DNA of 45,840 bases from positions 1 to 45,840 of the forward strand of contig JBBIWA010000043.1 in assembly GCA_037439425.1 (NCBI GenBank). Direction: 5' to 3'. A program made the translations under genes and the position numbers. Under the pieces are notes generated by a model. The model was not told the DNA's origin. It worked only from the letters and a program-made list of their open reading frames with translations, and made no database searches. Positions 14,455 through 22,214 of this stretch are shown here, in pieces. Numbering within the stretch: the stretch's first letter is position 1; every line of letters starts with the position of its first letter. The DNA is from JBBIWA01 sp037439425 (GTDB lineage Bacteria; Acidobacteriota; Blastocatellia; RBC074).

Positions 14455-15981
14455 ATGAATCTAGTGGAGTATGTCTTCAAGGCCGCACACGAACAGGATC
14501 GCTGGTCTCATCCTGCGATCTTGTGCGAAGATCACCACCTCACCTATGAGCAACTATGGCATCTGATCAAACAGGCTGCGGGCCTGTTCAACTCGCTCGG
14601 CATCAAGCCCGGAGACCGCATTGCTCTGGTGGCGCGCGATTGCCCACAATGGATTATCTCTTTTTTGGGAGCGGTGGCCGCGGCAGCCGTAGCCGTGCCG
14701 ATCAACACTATGCTCAGTGCCGCAGAGCTTGAATACATCCTCAATCACTGCGAGGCTCGAGCCGCCATGATCGCTGCCGATCAGGTCGAAAAACTGCAAA
14801 GCTTCAGAAACCGACTGCCTCAGCCAGAATCGGTCCTGCTCATTGACGGCGAGGCAGACGGCATGTTGAGTTTTGACCGGAAGCTAACCGAAGCTGAAGA
14901 AGGTGAAATCGCAGCGGTGGATGATGAGACGCTGGCGTTTATCCTTTACACTTCGGGCAGCACTGGCAGGCCCAAGGGGGTGATGCATCTGCACCGCAAT
15001 CTGCCTTACACCGTAGAGACAGCTTGCCGCCACATCCTGCGAGTCCAACCGGAAGACAGACTCTTCTCCTCATCGCGGCTGTTTTTCGCTTACGGTTTGG
15101 GCAACAGCCTCTCTTTCCCGTTGAGTTCAGGCGCAACAAGCATTCTATGTCCAGAACGCCCTACGCCGCCGCTGATCGTTGAGGTCTTCAAAAGACATCG
15201 CCCGACGATCTTCTTCGGCGTGCCTGCCGTCTTTCGCGCTTTGCTTGAGCATCATCGGCAAGGCCACAGGCTCGAGACAAGCACAATAAAGTTTTGCGTC
15301 TCGGCAGGAGAAAGATTGCCGGAGCGCATCTTCTATGAGTGGAAAGAGGTCACGGGTTTAGACATTCTCGATGGTATTGGCTCGACCGAGATGCTCCAGA
15401 TGTTTATTTCAAACTCCAGAGAGCGAATTACGCCGGGCAGTAGCGGCCGTCCGGTTCCAGGCTATGAAGCGAAGCTCGTTGATCACGAAGGGCGCGAAGT
15501 GCTTGGTCCTGGCATAGGCAATTTGATGGTCAAAGGCTTGAGCGCCAGCCCAGGCTATTGGAATGATCCGGAGAAGACCGCTGCTACCATGCAGGACGGG
15601 TGGGTACGCACCGGAGACCTCTACCGCCGCGATCAGGCTGGAGATTATTGGTTTGAGGGACGTAGTGATGATCTGTTCAAAGTCAAAGGCCTGTGGGTCT
15701 CTCCCATTGAAGTCGAAAATGCGCTACTCTCTTGTGAGGAAGTGATGGAAGCGGCAGTGGTGCCTGGAACAGACCGGGAAGGGATGAATATCGTCCTCGC
15801 CTATGTCGTGCTGAAAGCGAAGGAGCAGGCCAGCGGAGCCATGGCTGAAAGATTAAAGGCCCAGGCGCGCGCACTGCTTCCGCCTCACAAATGTCCGGCA
15901 GAGATCCGCTTCATTGAGCAACTGCCGCGCACCGCAACAGGCAAGGTGCAGCGCTTCAAACTCAGAGCGGCTCTGGCATGA
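14455..15981 (+). CDS. Benzoate-CoA ligase-family aryl-CoA synthetase
   Basis: 508 aa, adenylate-forming (ANL) enzyme. It should activate an aromatic acid with ATP and CoA to the aryl-CoA thioester. Motifs: P-loop YTSGSTGRPKG at about 166-176, the A5-type DGIGSTEMLQMF at about 310-321, the hinge region EGRSDDLFKVKGLWVSPIE, and the catalytic lysine in RTATGKVQRFKL near the C-terminus. GIGSTEMLQMFISN with GYWNDPEKTAATM is typical of benzoate/4-hydroxybenzoate-CoA ligases. Exact substrate is not provable from sequence; the overlapping 4-hydroxybenzoyl-CoA reductase genes suggest 4-hydroxybenzoate or benzoate. ATG 14455 gives the usual length; the open frame continues to 14170 without conserved residues. 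The stop overlaps the next ATG (ATGA). Confidence 0.85.
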   Translation: MNLVEYVFKAAHEQDRWSHPAILCEDHHLTYEQLWHLIKQAAGLFNSLGIKPGDRIALVARDCPQWIISFLGAVAAAAVAVPINTMLSAAELEYILNHCEARAAMIAADQVEKLQSFRNRLPQPESVLLIDGEADGMLSFDRKLTEAEEGEIAAVDDETLAFILYTSGSTGRPKGVMHLHRNLPYTVETACRHILRVQPEDRLFSSSRLFFAYGLGNSLSFPLSSGATSILCPERPTPPLIVEVFKRHRPTIFFGVPAVFRALLEHHRQGHRLETSTIKFCVSAGERLPERIFYEWKEVTGLDILDGIGSTEMLQMFISNSRERITPGSSGRPVPGYEAKLVDHEGREVLGPGIGNLMVKGLSASPGYWNDPEKTAATMQDGWVRTGDLYRRDQAGDYWFEGRSDDLFKVKGLWVSPIEVENALLSCEEVMEAAVVPGTDREGMNIVLAYVVLKAKEQASGAMAERLKAQARALLPPHKCPAEIRFIEQLPRTATGKVQRFKLRAALA

Positions 15982-16520
15982 GGCAATCAATGGCAAGGAG
16001 AAAGAGGCAAAAAGTTCACCTGCAACTTGCTGTCAACGGTGAGACGCTGGAAGTGGCAGCATCTCCGCACAAGACGCTGCTTGAGGTGTTGCGCGAAGAC
16101 CTGGGATTGACCGGCACCAAGCACGGTTGCGAACTGGGCGAATGTGGTACCTGCACGGTGCTGGTAGACGGGCGGCCAATCCTTTCTTGTCTAGCGCTGG
16201 CGCTCGATATGGAAGGCCACGAAATCATCACCATCGAAGGGATGGCCGAAGGTGGACAGCTTCACCCGTTGCAAGAGACGTTTGCGGATTTGGGCGCCGC
16301 GCAGTGCGGCTATTGCACCCCAGGTCTTCTGCTCACTGCCAAGGCGCTGCTGGAGAGTAATCCGCAACCGAGCAGAGAAGAGATCAAAGAAGCTCTCTCG
16401 GGCAATCTCTGTCGCTGCACCGGCTATCTCAAGATCTACGAAGCCGTGGAACTGGCTGCCGCAAGAATGCGCGGCGAGAAGGTGACGCCTGATGAGGAGA
16501 TTCTCTATGGCTACAAGTAA
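15978..16520 (+). CDS. hcrC: 4-Hydroxybenzoyl-CoA reductase, [2Fe-2S] (gamma) subunit
   Basis: 180 aa. Two [2Fe-2S] clusters are predicted. The plant-ferredoxin type uses C51, C56, C59 and C71 (GCELGECGTC..SC). The second uses C110, C113, C145 and C147 (CGYCTPG and NLCRCTGY), as in all xanthine-oxidase-family small subunits. The subunit passes electrons between the FAD/[4Fe-4S] subunit and the molybdenum centre. The 4-hydroxybenzoyl-CoA reductase assignment depends on the neighbours, because small subunits of this family look alike. ATG 15978 overlaps the ligase stop; ATG 15990, 6 nt after GAGG, is an equally likely start. It overlaps the large-subunit gene by 14 bp. Confidence 0.82.
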   Translation: MRQSMARRKRQKVHLQLAVNGETLEVAASPHKTLLEVLREDLGLTGTKHGCELGECGTCTVLVDGRPILSCLALALDMEGHEIITIEGMAEGGQLHPLQETFADLGAAQCGYCTPGLLLTAKALLESNPQPSREEIKEALSGNLCRCTGYLKIYEAVELAAARMRGEKVTPDEEILYGYK

Positions 16521-18948
16521 TGGGAAAAACGGAGAGGGGCTAAAGGTCATTGGCAAACCTTTTCGCAAAGTGGATGCACGCGCCAAATGCACTGGCCAGA
16601 CCCGCTTTGCTGATGACATTGTGTTGCCACGCATGCTTTTCGCCAAGCTGCTGCGCGCCCCTTTGCCACACGCCTTAATCAAACACATTGACATCTCAAA
16701 GGCGCTCAAGCTGCCCGGAGTCGTGGCCGTCATCACGGGAAAAGACCTGCCCATCCCTTACGGCATCTTGCCGGTCAGCCAGGATGAGCACGCCTTGTGT
16801 ATTGACAAGGTGCGCTTCGTCGGCGACCCGGTCGCGGCCATCGCCGCGATAGATGAAGAGACAGCTTTTGAAGCGCTGGATTTGATCGAGGTCGAATATG
16901 AACAGCTCAAGCCCATTGCTTCGATCAGGGAAGCAATTGAAACGCCTGAGCCGCGTATTCACAACTATGGTGATGGCGGCAACATTCATAAAAAGGTCTC
17001 GCTCGAATTCGGCGATGTCGAGGAGGGCTTTGACGAAGCTGATCTGGTCCGCGAAGACATCTTCTTCTACGAGGGGAGCACTCATCTGCCGATGGAGCAA
17101 CACGCGGCTGTCGCGCACTTCGATCCCGATGGCAAACTGACGCTCTGGAGTTCAACGCAAACGCCGCATTACGTCCATCGCGCGCTGGCCAAGGTTTTAG
17201 AACTGCCTGCCAGTCACATCCGCGTGATCGCGACGCCGAACGGCGGCGGGTTCGGTGGGAAGACCGACCCTTTCAATCACGAGATCGTGGTCTCGAAACT
17301 GGCGATGATCACCGGTCGCCCCGTGAAGATCACGCTGACGCGCGAAGAAGTCTTTTACTGCCATCGCGGACGCCATCCGGTCTTGATGTGGGTCAAGACT
17401 GGGGTGAAGCGTGATGGTGCGATCACGGCGATGCATTTTCGCTGCTTTCTCGATGGCGGCGCGTATGGCAGCTATGGCGTGGCCAGCACCTTCTACACGG
17501 GCGCGCTGCAAACGGTGACTTACAACGTTCCACGCTACAAGTTTCAGGGTCTGCGCGCCTTCACTAACAAACCGCCGTGCGGCCCAAAGCGTGGGCACGG
17601 CACACCGCAGCCCCGCTATGCGCTTGAAATCCACCTTGACAAGATCGCCGAGCAACTCGGTCTCGACCCAGCACAGATGCGCAAACGCCATCTTGTCCCG
17701 CCCAACTCGCTGACGGCCAATTACCTGCGCATCGGCAGCATGGGCTTGGGCACGTGCATTGACAAAGTGGTCGAAGCTTCCGATTGGAAGAAGAAGTTTC
17801 GCAAGCTGCCCTATGGGCAGGGCGTAGGTCTGGCTTGCAGCTCGTATCTTTCGGGGGCGGGCTTGCCGATCTACTGGAACAGCATGCCGCACAGCGGGGT
17901 GCAATTGCGGCTTGACCGCCAGGGCGGCGTGTGCGTGATGTGCGGCTCGACTGAGATTGGGCAGGGCTCGGATTCGATCCTCGCTTATATCGTCGCTGAG
18001 GTGCTCGGCATTGATCCATTCGACATTCGCGTGCTGACTGCTGACACCGATTTGACTCCGGTTGATCTGGGTAGTTATTCGAGCCGCGTCACGTTGATGA
18101 CCGGCAATGCAGCCTTGCAAGCGGCTGAGCGCGCGCGTGAGTTATTGACCATGGCGGTAGCGGAAAAGCTCAATGTGCCGATTGAAAACATCGCATTTGC
18201 CGAGCGGCGCGCCTTCGATGTCGAAAATCCTGAGCTCGGGGTGAGCTTTGCTGAAGCCGTACAGTTAGCCGAAGCGAAATTCGGCACCATCGGCACGGTC
18301 GGCTCTTACACGCCGCCGCCAGCGGCTGGCAAATACAAAGGCGCTGGGGTTGGCCCTTCGCCTGCGTACAGCTACAGCGCAGCAGTGGCCGAAGTGCGGG
18401 TTGAGCCTGAGACGGGCATAGTCACAGTCGAGCGCGTATGGATTGCGCACGACATCGGCAAAGCGATCAATCCGGTGTTGGTGCTGGGGCAGGTCGAAGG
18501 CAGCGTCTATATGGGGTTGGGCGAAGCGCTGATGGAAGAGATGACTTATCGCGCCAAGCGCAATATCGTACACAAATTCCCCTCGGTGCTTGAATACAAA
18601 AGCCCGACGACGATGGAGATGTGTGAGGTCAAGACCTTCCTGATTGAAGACCCGGATCCCAATGGGCCGTACGGCGCGAAGGAAGTCGGGCAGGGGCCGC
18701 TTTTGCCCATTCCGCCCGCGATTGCCAATGCCGTTTACGACGCGGTCGGCGTGCGAATTGATGAAGTGCCGATCACGCCAGATAAAGTGCTGGCGGCGAT
18801 CAAGGCCAAAGCGCAGGGTAAAGAGGGTCGCTACGGGCCGCGCTCAGTACCAGAGGTTGATTGGCCTGCGCCGATCAGAGTGCCAACACCGGCTGAAGGC
18901 GGCACAGGCCGTGAGATGCCACGCGAAGCAGTCCACGTGCGGGAATGA
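16507..18948 (+). CDS. hcrA: 4-Hydroxybenzoyl-CoA reductase, molybdopterin (alpha) subunit
   Basis: 813 aa, xanthine oxidase family large subunit carrying molybdenum-molybdopterin cytosine dinucleotide. It should reductively remove the phenolic OH of 4-hydroxybenzoyl-CoA to give benzoyl-CoA. Seen: the Mo-cofactor loop PNGGGFGGKTDPF (about 244-256), an Arg-bearing loop PCGPKRGHGTPQPRYALE, STEIGQGSDS with the Gln-type cofactor contact, and near the C-terminus GAKEVGQGPLLP. In that last motif xanthine dehydrogenases have Glu as catalytic base; here the aligned residue (about 729) appears to be Gln. ATG 16507 follows GAGGAG by 7 nt and gives MATSNGKNGEG; the in-frame ATG 16492 lacks a good site. 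A generic aldehyde or xanthine dehydrogenase is the main alternative. Confidence 0.8.
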   Translation: MATSNGKNGEGLKVIGKPFRKVDARAKCTGQTRFADDIVLPRMLFAKLLRAPLPHALIKHIDISKALKLPGVVAVITGKDLPIPYGILPVSQDEHALCIDKVRFVGDPVAAIAAIDEETAFEALDLIEVEYEQLKPIASIREAIETPEPRIHNYGDGGNIHKKVSLEFGDVEEGFDEADLVREDIFFYEGSTHLPMEQHAAVAHFDPDGKLTLWSSTQTPHYVHRALAKVLELPASHIRVIATPNGGGFGGKTDPFNHEIVVSKLAMITGRPVKITLTREEVFYCHRGRHPVLMWVKTGVKRDGAITAMHFRCFLDGGAYGSYGVASTFYTGALQTVTYNVPRYKFQGLRAFTNKPPCGPKRGHGTPQPRYALEIHLDKIAEQLGLDPAQMRKRHLVPPNSLTANYLRIGSMGLGTCIDKVVEASDWKKKFRKLPYGQGVGLACSSYLSGAGLPIYWNSMPHSGVQLRLDRQGGVCVMCGSTEIGQGSDSILAYIVAEVLGIDPFDIRVLTADTDLTPVDLGSYSSRVTLMTGNAALQAAERARELLTMAVAEKLNVPIENIAFAERRAFDVENPELGVSFAEAVQLAEAKFGTIGTVGSYTPPPAAGKYKGAGVGPSPAYSYSAAVAEVRVEPETGIVTVERVWIAHDIGKAINPVLVLGQVEGSVYMGLGEALMEEMTYRAKRNIVHKFPSVLEYKSPTTMEMCEVKTFLIEDPDPNGPYGAKEVGQGPLLPIPPAIANAVYDAVGVRIDEVPITPDKVLAAIKAKAQGKEGRYGPRSVPEVDWPAPIRVPTPAEGGTGREMPREAVHVRE

Positions 18949-18966
18949 TTGATGAGGACAAGCGAG

Positions 18967-19353
18967 ATGGAGATCAAAAAGATTCAGACGCCTAACGCGC
19001 CTGCTCCGGCAGGCCATTACTCGCAAGCGATTGTTCATAACGGATTGATTTACGTCGCGGGCCAGGTGGCAATTGACCCTCAGACTGGCGAAAGAAAAAT
19101 CGGCTCAATCGAAGAGCAAACGGAGCAGGCACTCAAAAATGTCGGCGAGATCTTGAAAGCGGCCGGCAGCGATTTGAGCCGTGTGCTGAAGATGACGGTC
19201 TATGTTTCAGACATCAGCCTCTGGGGCCGAGTCAACGCCGTCTACGCCAGAGTGATGGGCGATCATCGCCCGGCGCGCGCGGTGATTCCTATCAAAGAGC
19301 TGGCCAACGGATTGCAGATCGAGATCGAAGCGATTGCAGCTGTAGCTGACTAA
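18967..19353 (+). CDS. RidA family protein (YjgF/YER057c/UK114)
   Basis: 128 aa, the standard length. It opens MEIKKIQTPNAPAPAGHYSQ and contains YVAGQVAIDPQTG, TVYVSDI, YARVMGDHRPARAVIPIKEL with the conserved Arg that holds the substrate carboxylate, and a final IEIEAIAAV. Family members hydrolyse reactive enamines/imines or act in aromatic and amino-acid catabolism as trimers. ATG 18967 is preferred over TTG 18949 and ATG 18952 because GAGG sits 9 nt ahead. It lies 18 bp after the reductase large-subunit gene in the same direction, so it is probably co-transcribed. What a RidA protein does for an aryl-CoA pathway is unclear. Confidence 0.9.
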   Translation: MEIKKIQTPNAPAPAGHYSQAIVHNGLIYVAGQVAIDPQTGERKIGSIEEQTEQALKNVGEILKAAGSDLSRVLKMTVYVSDISLWGRVNAVYARVMGDHRPARAVIPIKELANGLQIEIEAIAAVAD

Positions 19354-19440
19354 GAACCTATCTCTAAACCTCGATCTCATCCTTATATTTGAAGAGCGTG
19401 CAAATAAAACCCCATTGTTTGCCCCAGCCTGGGAGCTGCG

Positions 19441-19533
19441 CCATTAGTATCTACACAAGTGGTGGCTGCGGTAATCCCTCCAACTGCCGTTGGGTGGATC
19501 CGCAAGCCCCAAAATCTGTGTAGATACCAATGG
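19441..19533. repeat. 93-nt imperfect hairpin element
   Basis: CCATTAGTATCTACACA (19441-19457) and TGTGTAGATACCAATGG (19517-19533) are inverted repeats matching at 16 of 17 positions. Inside lies a second stem: GCGGTAATCC with CTCCAAC against GTTGGGTGG with ATCCGC, closing on a TGCC loop. Unpaired internal loops separate the two stems. It is not flanked by an obvious coding frame. It could be a MITE-like insertion or a structured RNA. Confidence 0.65.
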
Positions 19534-19593
19534 CGTGCGCATCTTGCGTGCTGGTCTTAGCAAGTCGTTAGGCGCCGGCTCGCTTTCGTGCGA

Positions 19594-19623
19594 TTAGACG
19601 TGCTGGCGAAAAATGGCTATAAT
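19594..19623 (+). promoter_or_regulatory. Putative promoter of the toxin-antitoxin operon, likely leaderless
   Basis: TTAGAC (19594-19599) and a perfect TATAAT (19618-19623) are 18 bp apart. Only 6 nt separate the -10 box from the antitoxin ATG (19630), so transcription would start at or next to the A of the ATG. No Shine-Dalgarno sequence precedes the gene, which fits a leaderless mRNA. Confidence 0.5.
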
Positions 19624-19629
19624 GCAACT

Positions 19630-19866
19630 ATGACAACTATCTCGATAGATGAAATCCAGCGAAACTTGATGGGTTATCTTGAGCAGGTCAAGACTGGCGA
19701 GACTTTGCTGATCCTGGAGAACGGTAAGCCAGTCGCTGAGATTAAGCCGGTTATCCACAACGGCGCAGCCTTGCGCCCACATGCTCTGTGCGCTGGCGAG
19801 TTTCGAGTACTCGATGACTTTGACGCGCCCCTGCCGGACGAGATCATCGAGCAGTTTGAGGGTTGA
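19630..19866 (+). CDS. Phd/YefM-type antitoxin
   Basis: 78 aa. MTTISIDEIQRNLMGYLEQV followed by GETLLILENGKPVAEIKPV is the DNA-binding Phd/YefM fold ('G....I...GKPVA.I.P'). The C-terminal ALCAGEFRVLDDFDAPLPDE is the toxin-binding tail found with PIN toxins of this subgroup. ATG 19630 is used; the upstream extension from 19588 crosses the promoter and is not coding. The stop codon shares one base with the toxin ATG (TGATG). The protein should neutralise the PIN toxin and repress the promoter just upstream. Confidence 0.85.
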   Translation: MTTISIDEIQRNLMGYLEQVKTGETLLILENGKPVAEIKPVIHNGAALRPHALCAGEFRVLDDFDAPLPDEIIEQFEG

Positions 19867-20258
19867 TGAGGCTTCTGCTCGACACCCATGTTTTCTTGTG
19901 GTACATAACGGGAGATACCCGACTGCCAGTGGTTGTCCTGCCGATGATCCGTGATCCAGCTAATGAGGTGTATCTCAGCATCGTCTCGGTCTGGGAGATC
20001 ATGGTCAAACATCAAATTGGGAAGCTCACGATGCCACAGCCGCCCGATATCTACGTGCCGCAACAGCGCCAGCGGCATCGCATCGAAAGCTCACCTCTTG
20101 ATGAAGAGAGTGTAACCCATCTCCCCAAGCTGCCTCTGCTGCACAGAGACCCATTTGACCGGATGCTCGTTTGCCAGGCTATTCAGCAGAACTTGACGCT
20201 TGTGTCAGTTGATGTGGCCACGCGCGTCTATTCTGCGCAAGTTTCGCTTGTTCCATGA
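19866..20258 (+). CDS. PIN-domain toxin (VapC-like RNase)
   Basis: 130 aa. MRLLLDTHVFLWYITGD carries the first PIN acid (D6 in LLDTH), SIVSVWEIMVKHQIGKL the second (E), and HRDPFDRMLVCQAI the D..D pair, with LTLVSVD ahead of the last acid; all expected acidic positions are present, so it looks functional. PIN toxins of the VapC group cleave tRNA or rRNA under stress. It is translationally coupled to the antitoxin and followed immediately by a perfect hairpin. The module sits between genes of the aromatic operon and may stabilise that locus or simply be a passenger. Confidence 0.88.
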   Translation: MRLLLDTHVFLWYITGDTRLPVVVLPMIRDPANEVYLSIVSVWEIMVKHQIGKLTMPQPPDIYVPQQRQRHRIESSPLDEESVTHLPKLPLLHRDPFDRMLVCQAIQQNLTLVSVDVATRVYSAQVSLVP

Positions 20259-20283
20259 CGATTTAGAGATGGGCTCTAAATCG
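20259..20283 (+). terminator. Perfect hairpin directly after the PIN toxin
   Basis: CGATTTAGAG (20259-20268) and CTCTAAATCG (20274-20283) form a perfect 10-bp stem with an ATGGG loop, starting on the base after the toxin stop. No T-tract follows, so termination is uncertain. A similar half-site, CCTATCTCTAAACCTCG (19357-19373), lies just after ridA, in the orientation that would pair with 20259-20273. Confidence 0.45.
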
Positions 20284-20362
20284 CAATGACAAAGATTGGT
20301 GCACGGATGAGACCGCATCACTACAGCTTATCCGTGTTCCAAACGAAACAAGCAAGACCGTT

Positions 20363-21352
20363 ATGATGCGATTGCCCCAATTTACCTACCGCGTGCCGAA
20401 AACGATTCGAGACGCGGTAAAGATGATAGCTGATGCCGGGCCGGAAGGGATGTTTGTCGCCGGAGGCACGGACCTGTATCCGAATATGAAGAGGCGACAG
20501 CAAACGCCGAAGACTGTCATTTCAGTGATGCGCCTGCGCGAGCTGCACGAGCTGCGCGGCGATAGTCGAACTGGCCTGCTCATCGGCGCAGCGATCACAC
20601 TGACCGATATTTGCCAGCACCCGGTGATCAATCGGGATTATCCGGTTGTGGCGAAGGCAGCGCGGTTGATTTCAACGCCGATCTTGCGCAATATGGGCAC
20701 GATTGGCGGGAATCTCTTGCTGGATACGCGGTGCAATTACTACGATCAGAATTACGAGTGGCGCCGTGGCATCAACTTCTGCTTGAAGAAAGATGGCGAC
20801 ACCTGCTGGGTCGCGCCTAATAGTCCTAAATGTTGGGCAGTGCAATCATCGGATCTGGCGCCGGTGATGGTGGCGCTCGGCGCCAGGGTGCGGCTCGTCT
20901 CCTCAGAAGGCGAGCGCTGGCTCGCAGCCGCAGAGCTTTACAATAATGATGGAATACATTATCTGCATAAGCGGCCAGATGAGCTGATGACTGAAATTCA
21001 TCTGCCACCGGTAAACGGGCTGCGTGCGGTTTATAAAAAGCTGCGCCGCCGCGGCGCGTTTGACTTCCCGGTGCTTGGAGTAGCAGCCTCGCTTGAGATA
21101 AGCGAGAAGGGAGTGGTGCAAAAAGCGCGGCTGGTGTTGGGCGGCGTGGCTCCGGCTCCGATTGAGGTCGAGGAGGCTGAAGCCGCTTTGGTCGGCCAAC
21201 CCTTTGACGATGAGTCGATACGTGCGGCAGCAGAAGCCTGCTATGTGAAAGCGCGACCGCTTGACAATACTGATTTCGTCATGAACTGGCGCAAGCAGAT
21301 GGCGCGCGTTTACGCGCTCAAGGCTCTCGAAGAGTTGCGCCAGGCGAAATAG
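20363..21352 (+). CDS. hcrB: 4-Hydroxybenzoyl-CoA reductase, FAD (beta) subunit
   Basis: 329 aa. FAD-binding PCMH-type subunit: FVAGGTDLYPNMK (about 31-43) and NMGTIGGNLLLDTRC (about 110-124) contact FAD. Between about 124 and 157 lies an insertion with four cysteines (C124, C140, C148, C157; spacing x15, x7, x8). In the Thauera aromatica enzyme an insertion with this spacing binds a [4Fe-4S] cluster that takes electrons from low-potential ferredoxin; ordinary xanthine dehydrogenase FAD subunits lack it. This is the strongest evidence for the identity of the whole complex. The gene is separated from the other two subunit genes by ridA, the hairpin element and the toxin-antitoxin pair. No strong ribosome binding site is seen; ATG 20366 is an alternative start. 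Confidence 0.88.
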   Translation: MMRLPQFTYRVPKTIRDAVKMIADAGPEGMFVAGGTDLYPNMKRRQQTPKTVISVMRLRELHELRGDSRTGLLIGAAITLTDICQHPVINRDYPVVAKAARLISTPILRNMGTIGGNLLLDTRCNYYDQNYEWRRGINFCLKKDGDTCWVAPNSPKCWAVQSSDLAPVMVALGARVRLVSSEGERWLAAAELYNNDGIHYLHKRPDELMTEIHLPPVNGLRAVYKKLRRRGAFDFPVLGVAASLEISEKGVVQKARLVLGGVAPAPIEVEEAEAALVGQPFDDESIRAAAEACYVKARPLDNTDFVMNWRKQMARVYALKALEELRQAK

Positions 21353-21366
21353 TGAGACGAGGAAGA

Positions 21367-22164
21367 ATGTCAGAGTGGAAAGGCAAGAGGGCGCTCATTA
21401 CAGGAGCATCCTATGGCATCGGCGAGGCATTTGCTCGCCGGCTGGCTGCTGATGGTGCTCATTTGATTATCACCGCGCGTTCGCGCGAGCGGCTCGAGGC
21501 GCTTGCCGGTGAGCTGCGCGAGCGGCATAAGGTGAGCGTTAGCGTCATCACTGCTGATCTGGTGCAGCCAACTGCTCCCGAAGAGATCTTCAAAGAGACC
21601 GAGCGCCTCGGCTTGCAGGTGGATCTGCTCGTGAACAATGCGGGCTTCGGCGCGGTCGGAGAGTTCGCGCGACTATCGCTTCAGCGGCAGTTGGAGATGA
21701 TCCAGCTCAACGTGACGGCGCTCGTTATGCTTTCGCATCTCTACCTGCAGCCGATGCTCAAGCGAAGATCAGGCGCGATTATTCAGGTGGCTTCGACGGC
21801 GGCATTTCAAGCTGTGCCTTACTTCGCCATTTATGCGGCGACCAAGGCCTTCGTGCTGAGTTTCAGCGAGGCGCTCTGGGCTGAATGTCGAGAGCACGGA
21901 GTGCGCGTGCTGGGCCTGTGCCCTGGCCCGACGGAGACCCACTTTCAAGAAGTTGCTGGCACCGCGCGCCGCCGGCCACCCAATATGCAAACAGCGGAAG
22001 AGGTGGTAGAGGTCGCCTTGCGAGCCTTGGCGAGCGGTCGGAGCCATGTCATTTCCGGATTTAGCAATCGCCTACAGAAACAGCTCCAGCGCTTCGTGCC
22101 ACGTGATGTGATCACGCGTGTGGCAGCGCGTATCTTCCGGCCGTTTGCATCAGAAGGCTATTGA
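21367..22164 (+). CDS. Short-chain dehydrogenase/reductase
   Basis: 265 aa, classical SDR. TGASYGIGEAF (about 12-22) is the cofactor glycine motif. The Arg in TARSRERL suggests NADP(H) preference. NNAGFGAVGEF stabilises the sheet, STAAFQAVPYFAIYAATKAF holds the catalytic Ser, Tyr and Lys, and LCPGPTETHF follows. Substrate cannot be read from sequence; the shape resembles the DltE/YqjQ group that acts on varied acyl or keto compounds. ATG 21367 follows GAGGA at 4-5 nt; the frame opens with GTG at 21352, overlapping the hcrB stop. It probably belongs to the aromatic operon by position (14 bp after hcrB), but any role there is inference. Confidence 0.85.
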   Translation: MSEWKGKRALITGASYGIGEAFARRLAADGAHLIITARSRERLEALAGELRERHKVSVSVITADLVQPTAPEEIFKETERLGLQVDLLVNNAGFGAVGEFARLSLQRQLEMIQLNVTALVMLSHLYLQPMLKRRSGAIIQVASTAAFQAVPYFAIYAATKAFVLSFSEALWAECREHGVRVLGLCPGPTETHFQEVAGTARRRPPNMQTAEEVVEVALRALASGRSHVISGFSNRLQKQLQRFVPRDVITRVAARIFRPFASEGY

Positions 22165-22214
22165 AGATCCTAAGAATAAGGGTCTTAGAAAAGGAGTTGA
22201 GGAGCGGTTAAAAC

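Noticed and set aside
16191..18120. Long minus-strand ORFs (187 and 307 aa) under the reductase genes
   Set aside because: They are antisense shadows of hcrC and hcrA, caused by the codon bias of those genes.
19441..19573. Integron attC site around the toxin-antitoxin pair
   Set aside because: GTTGGGT and GTTAGGC core-like strings occur (19489 and 19567), but the partner R'' box is missing or mismatched and no matching site follows the toxin; no integrase is present.
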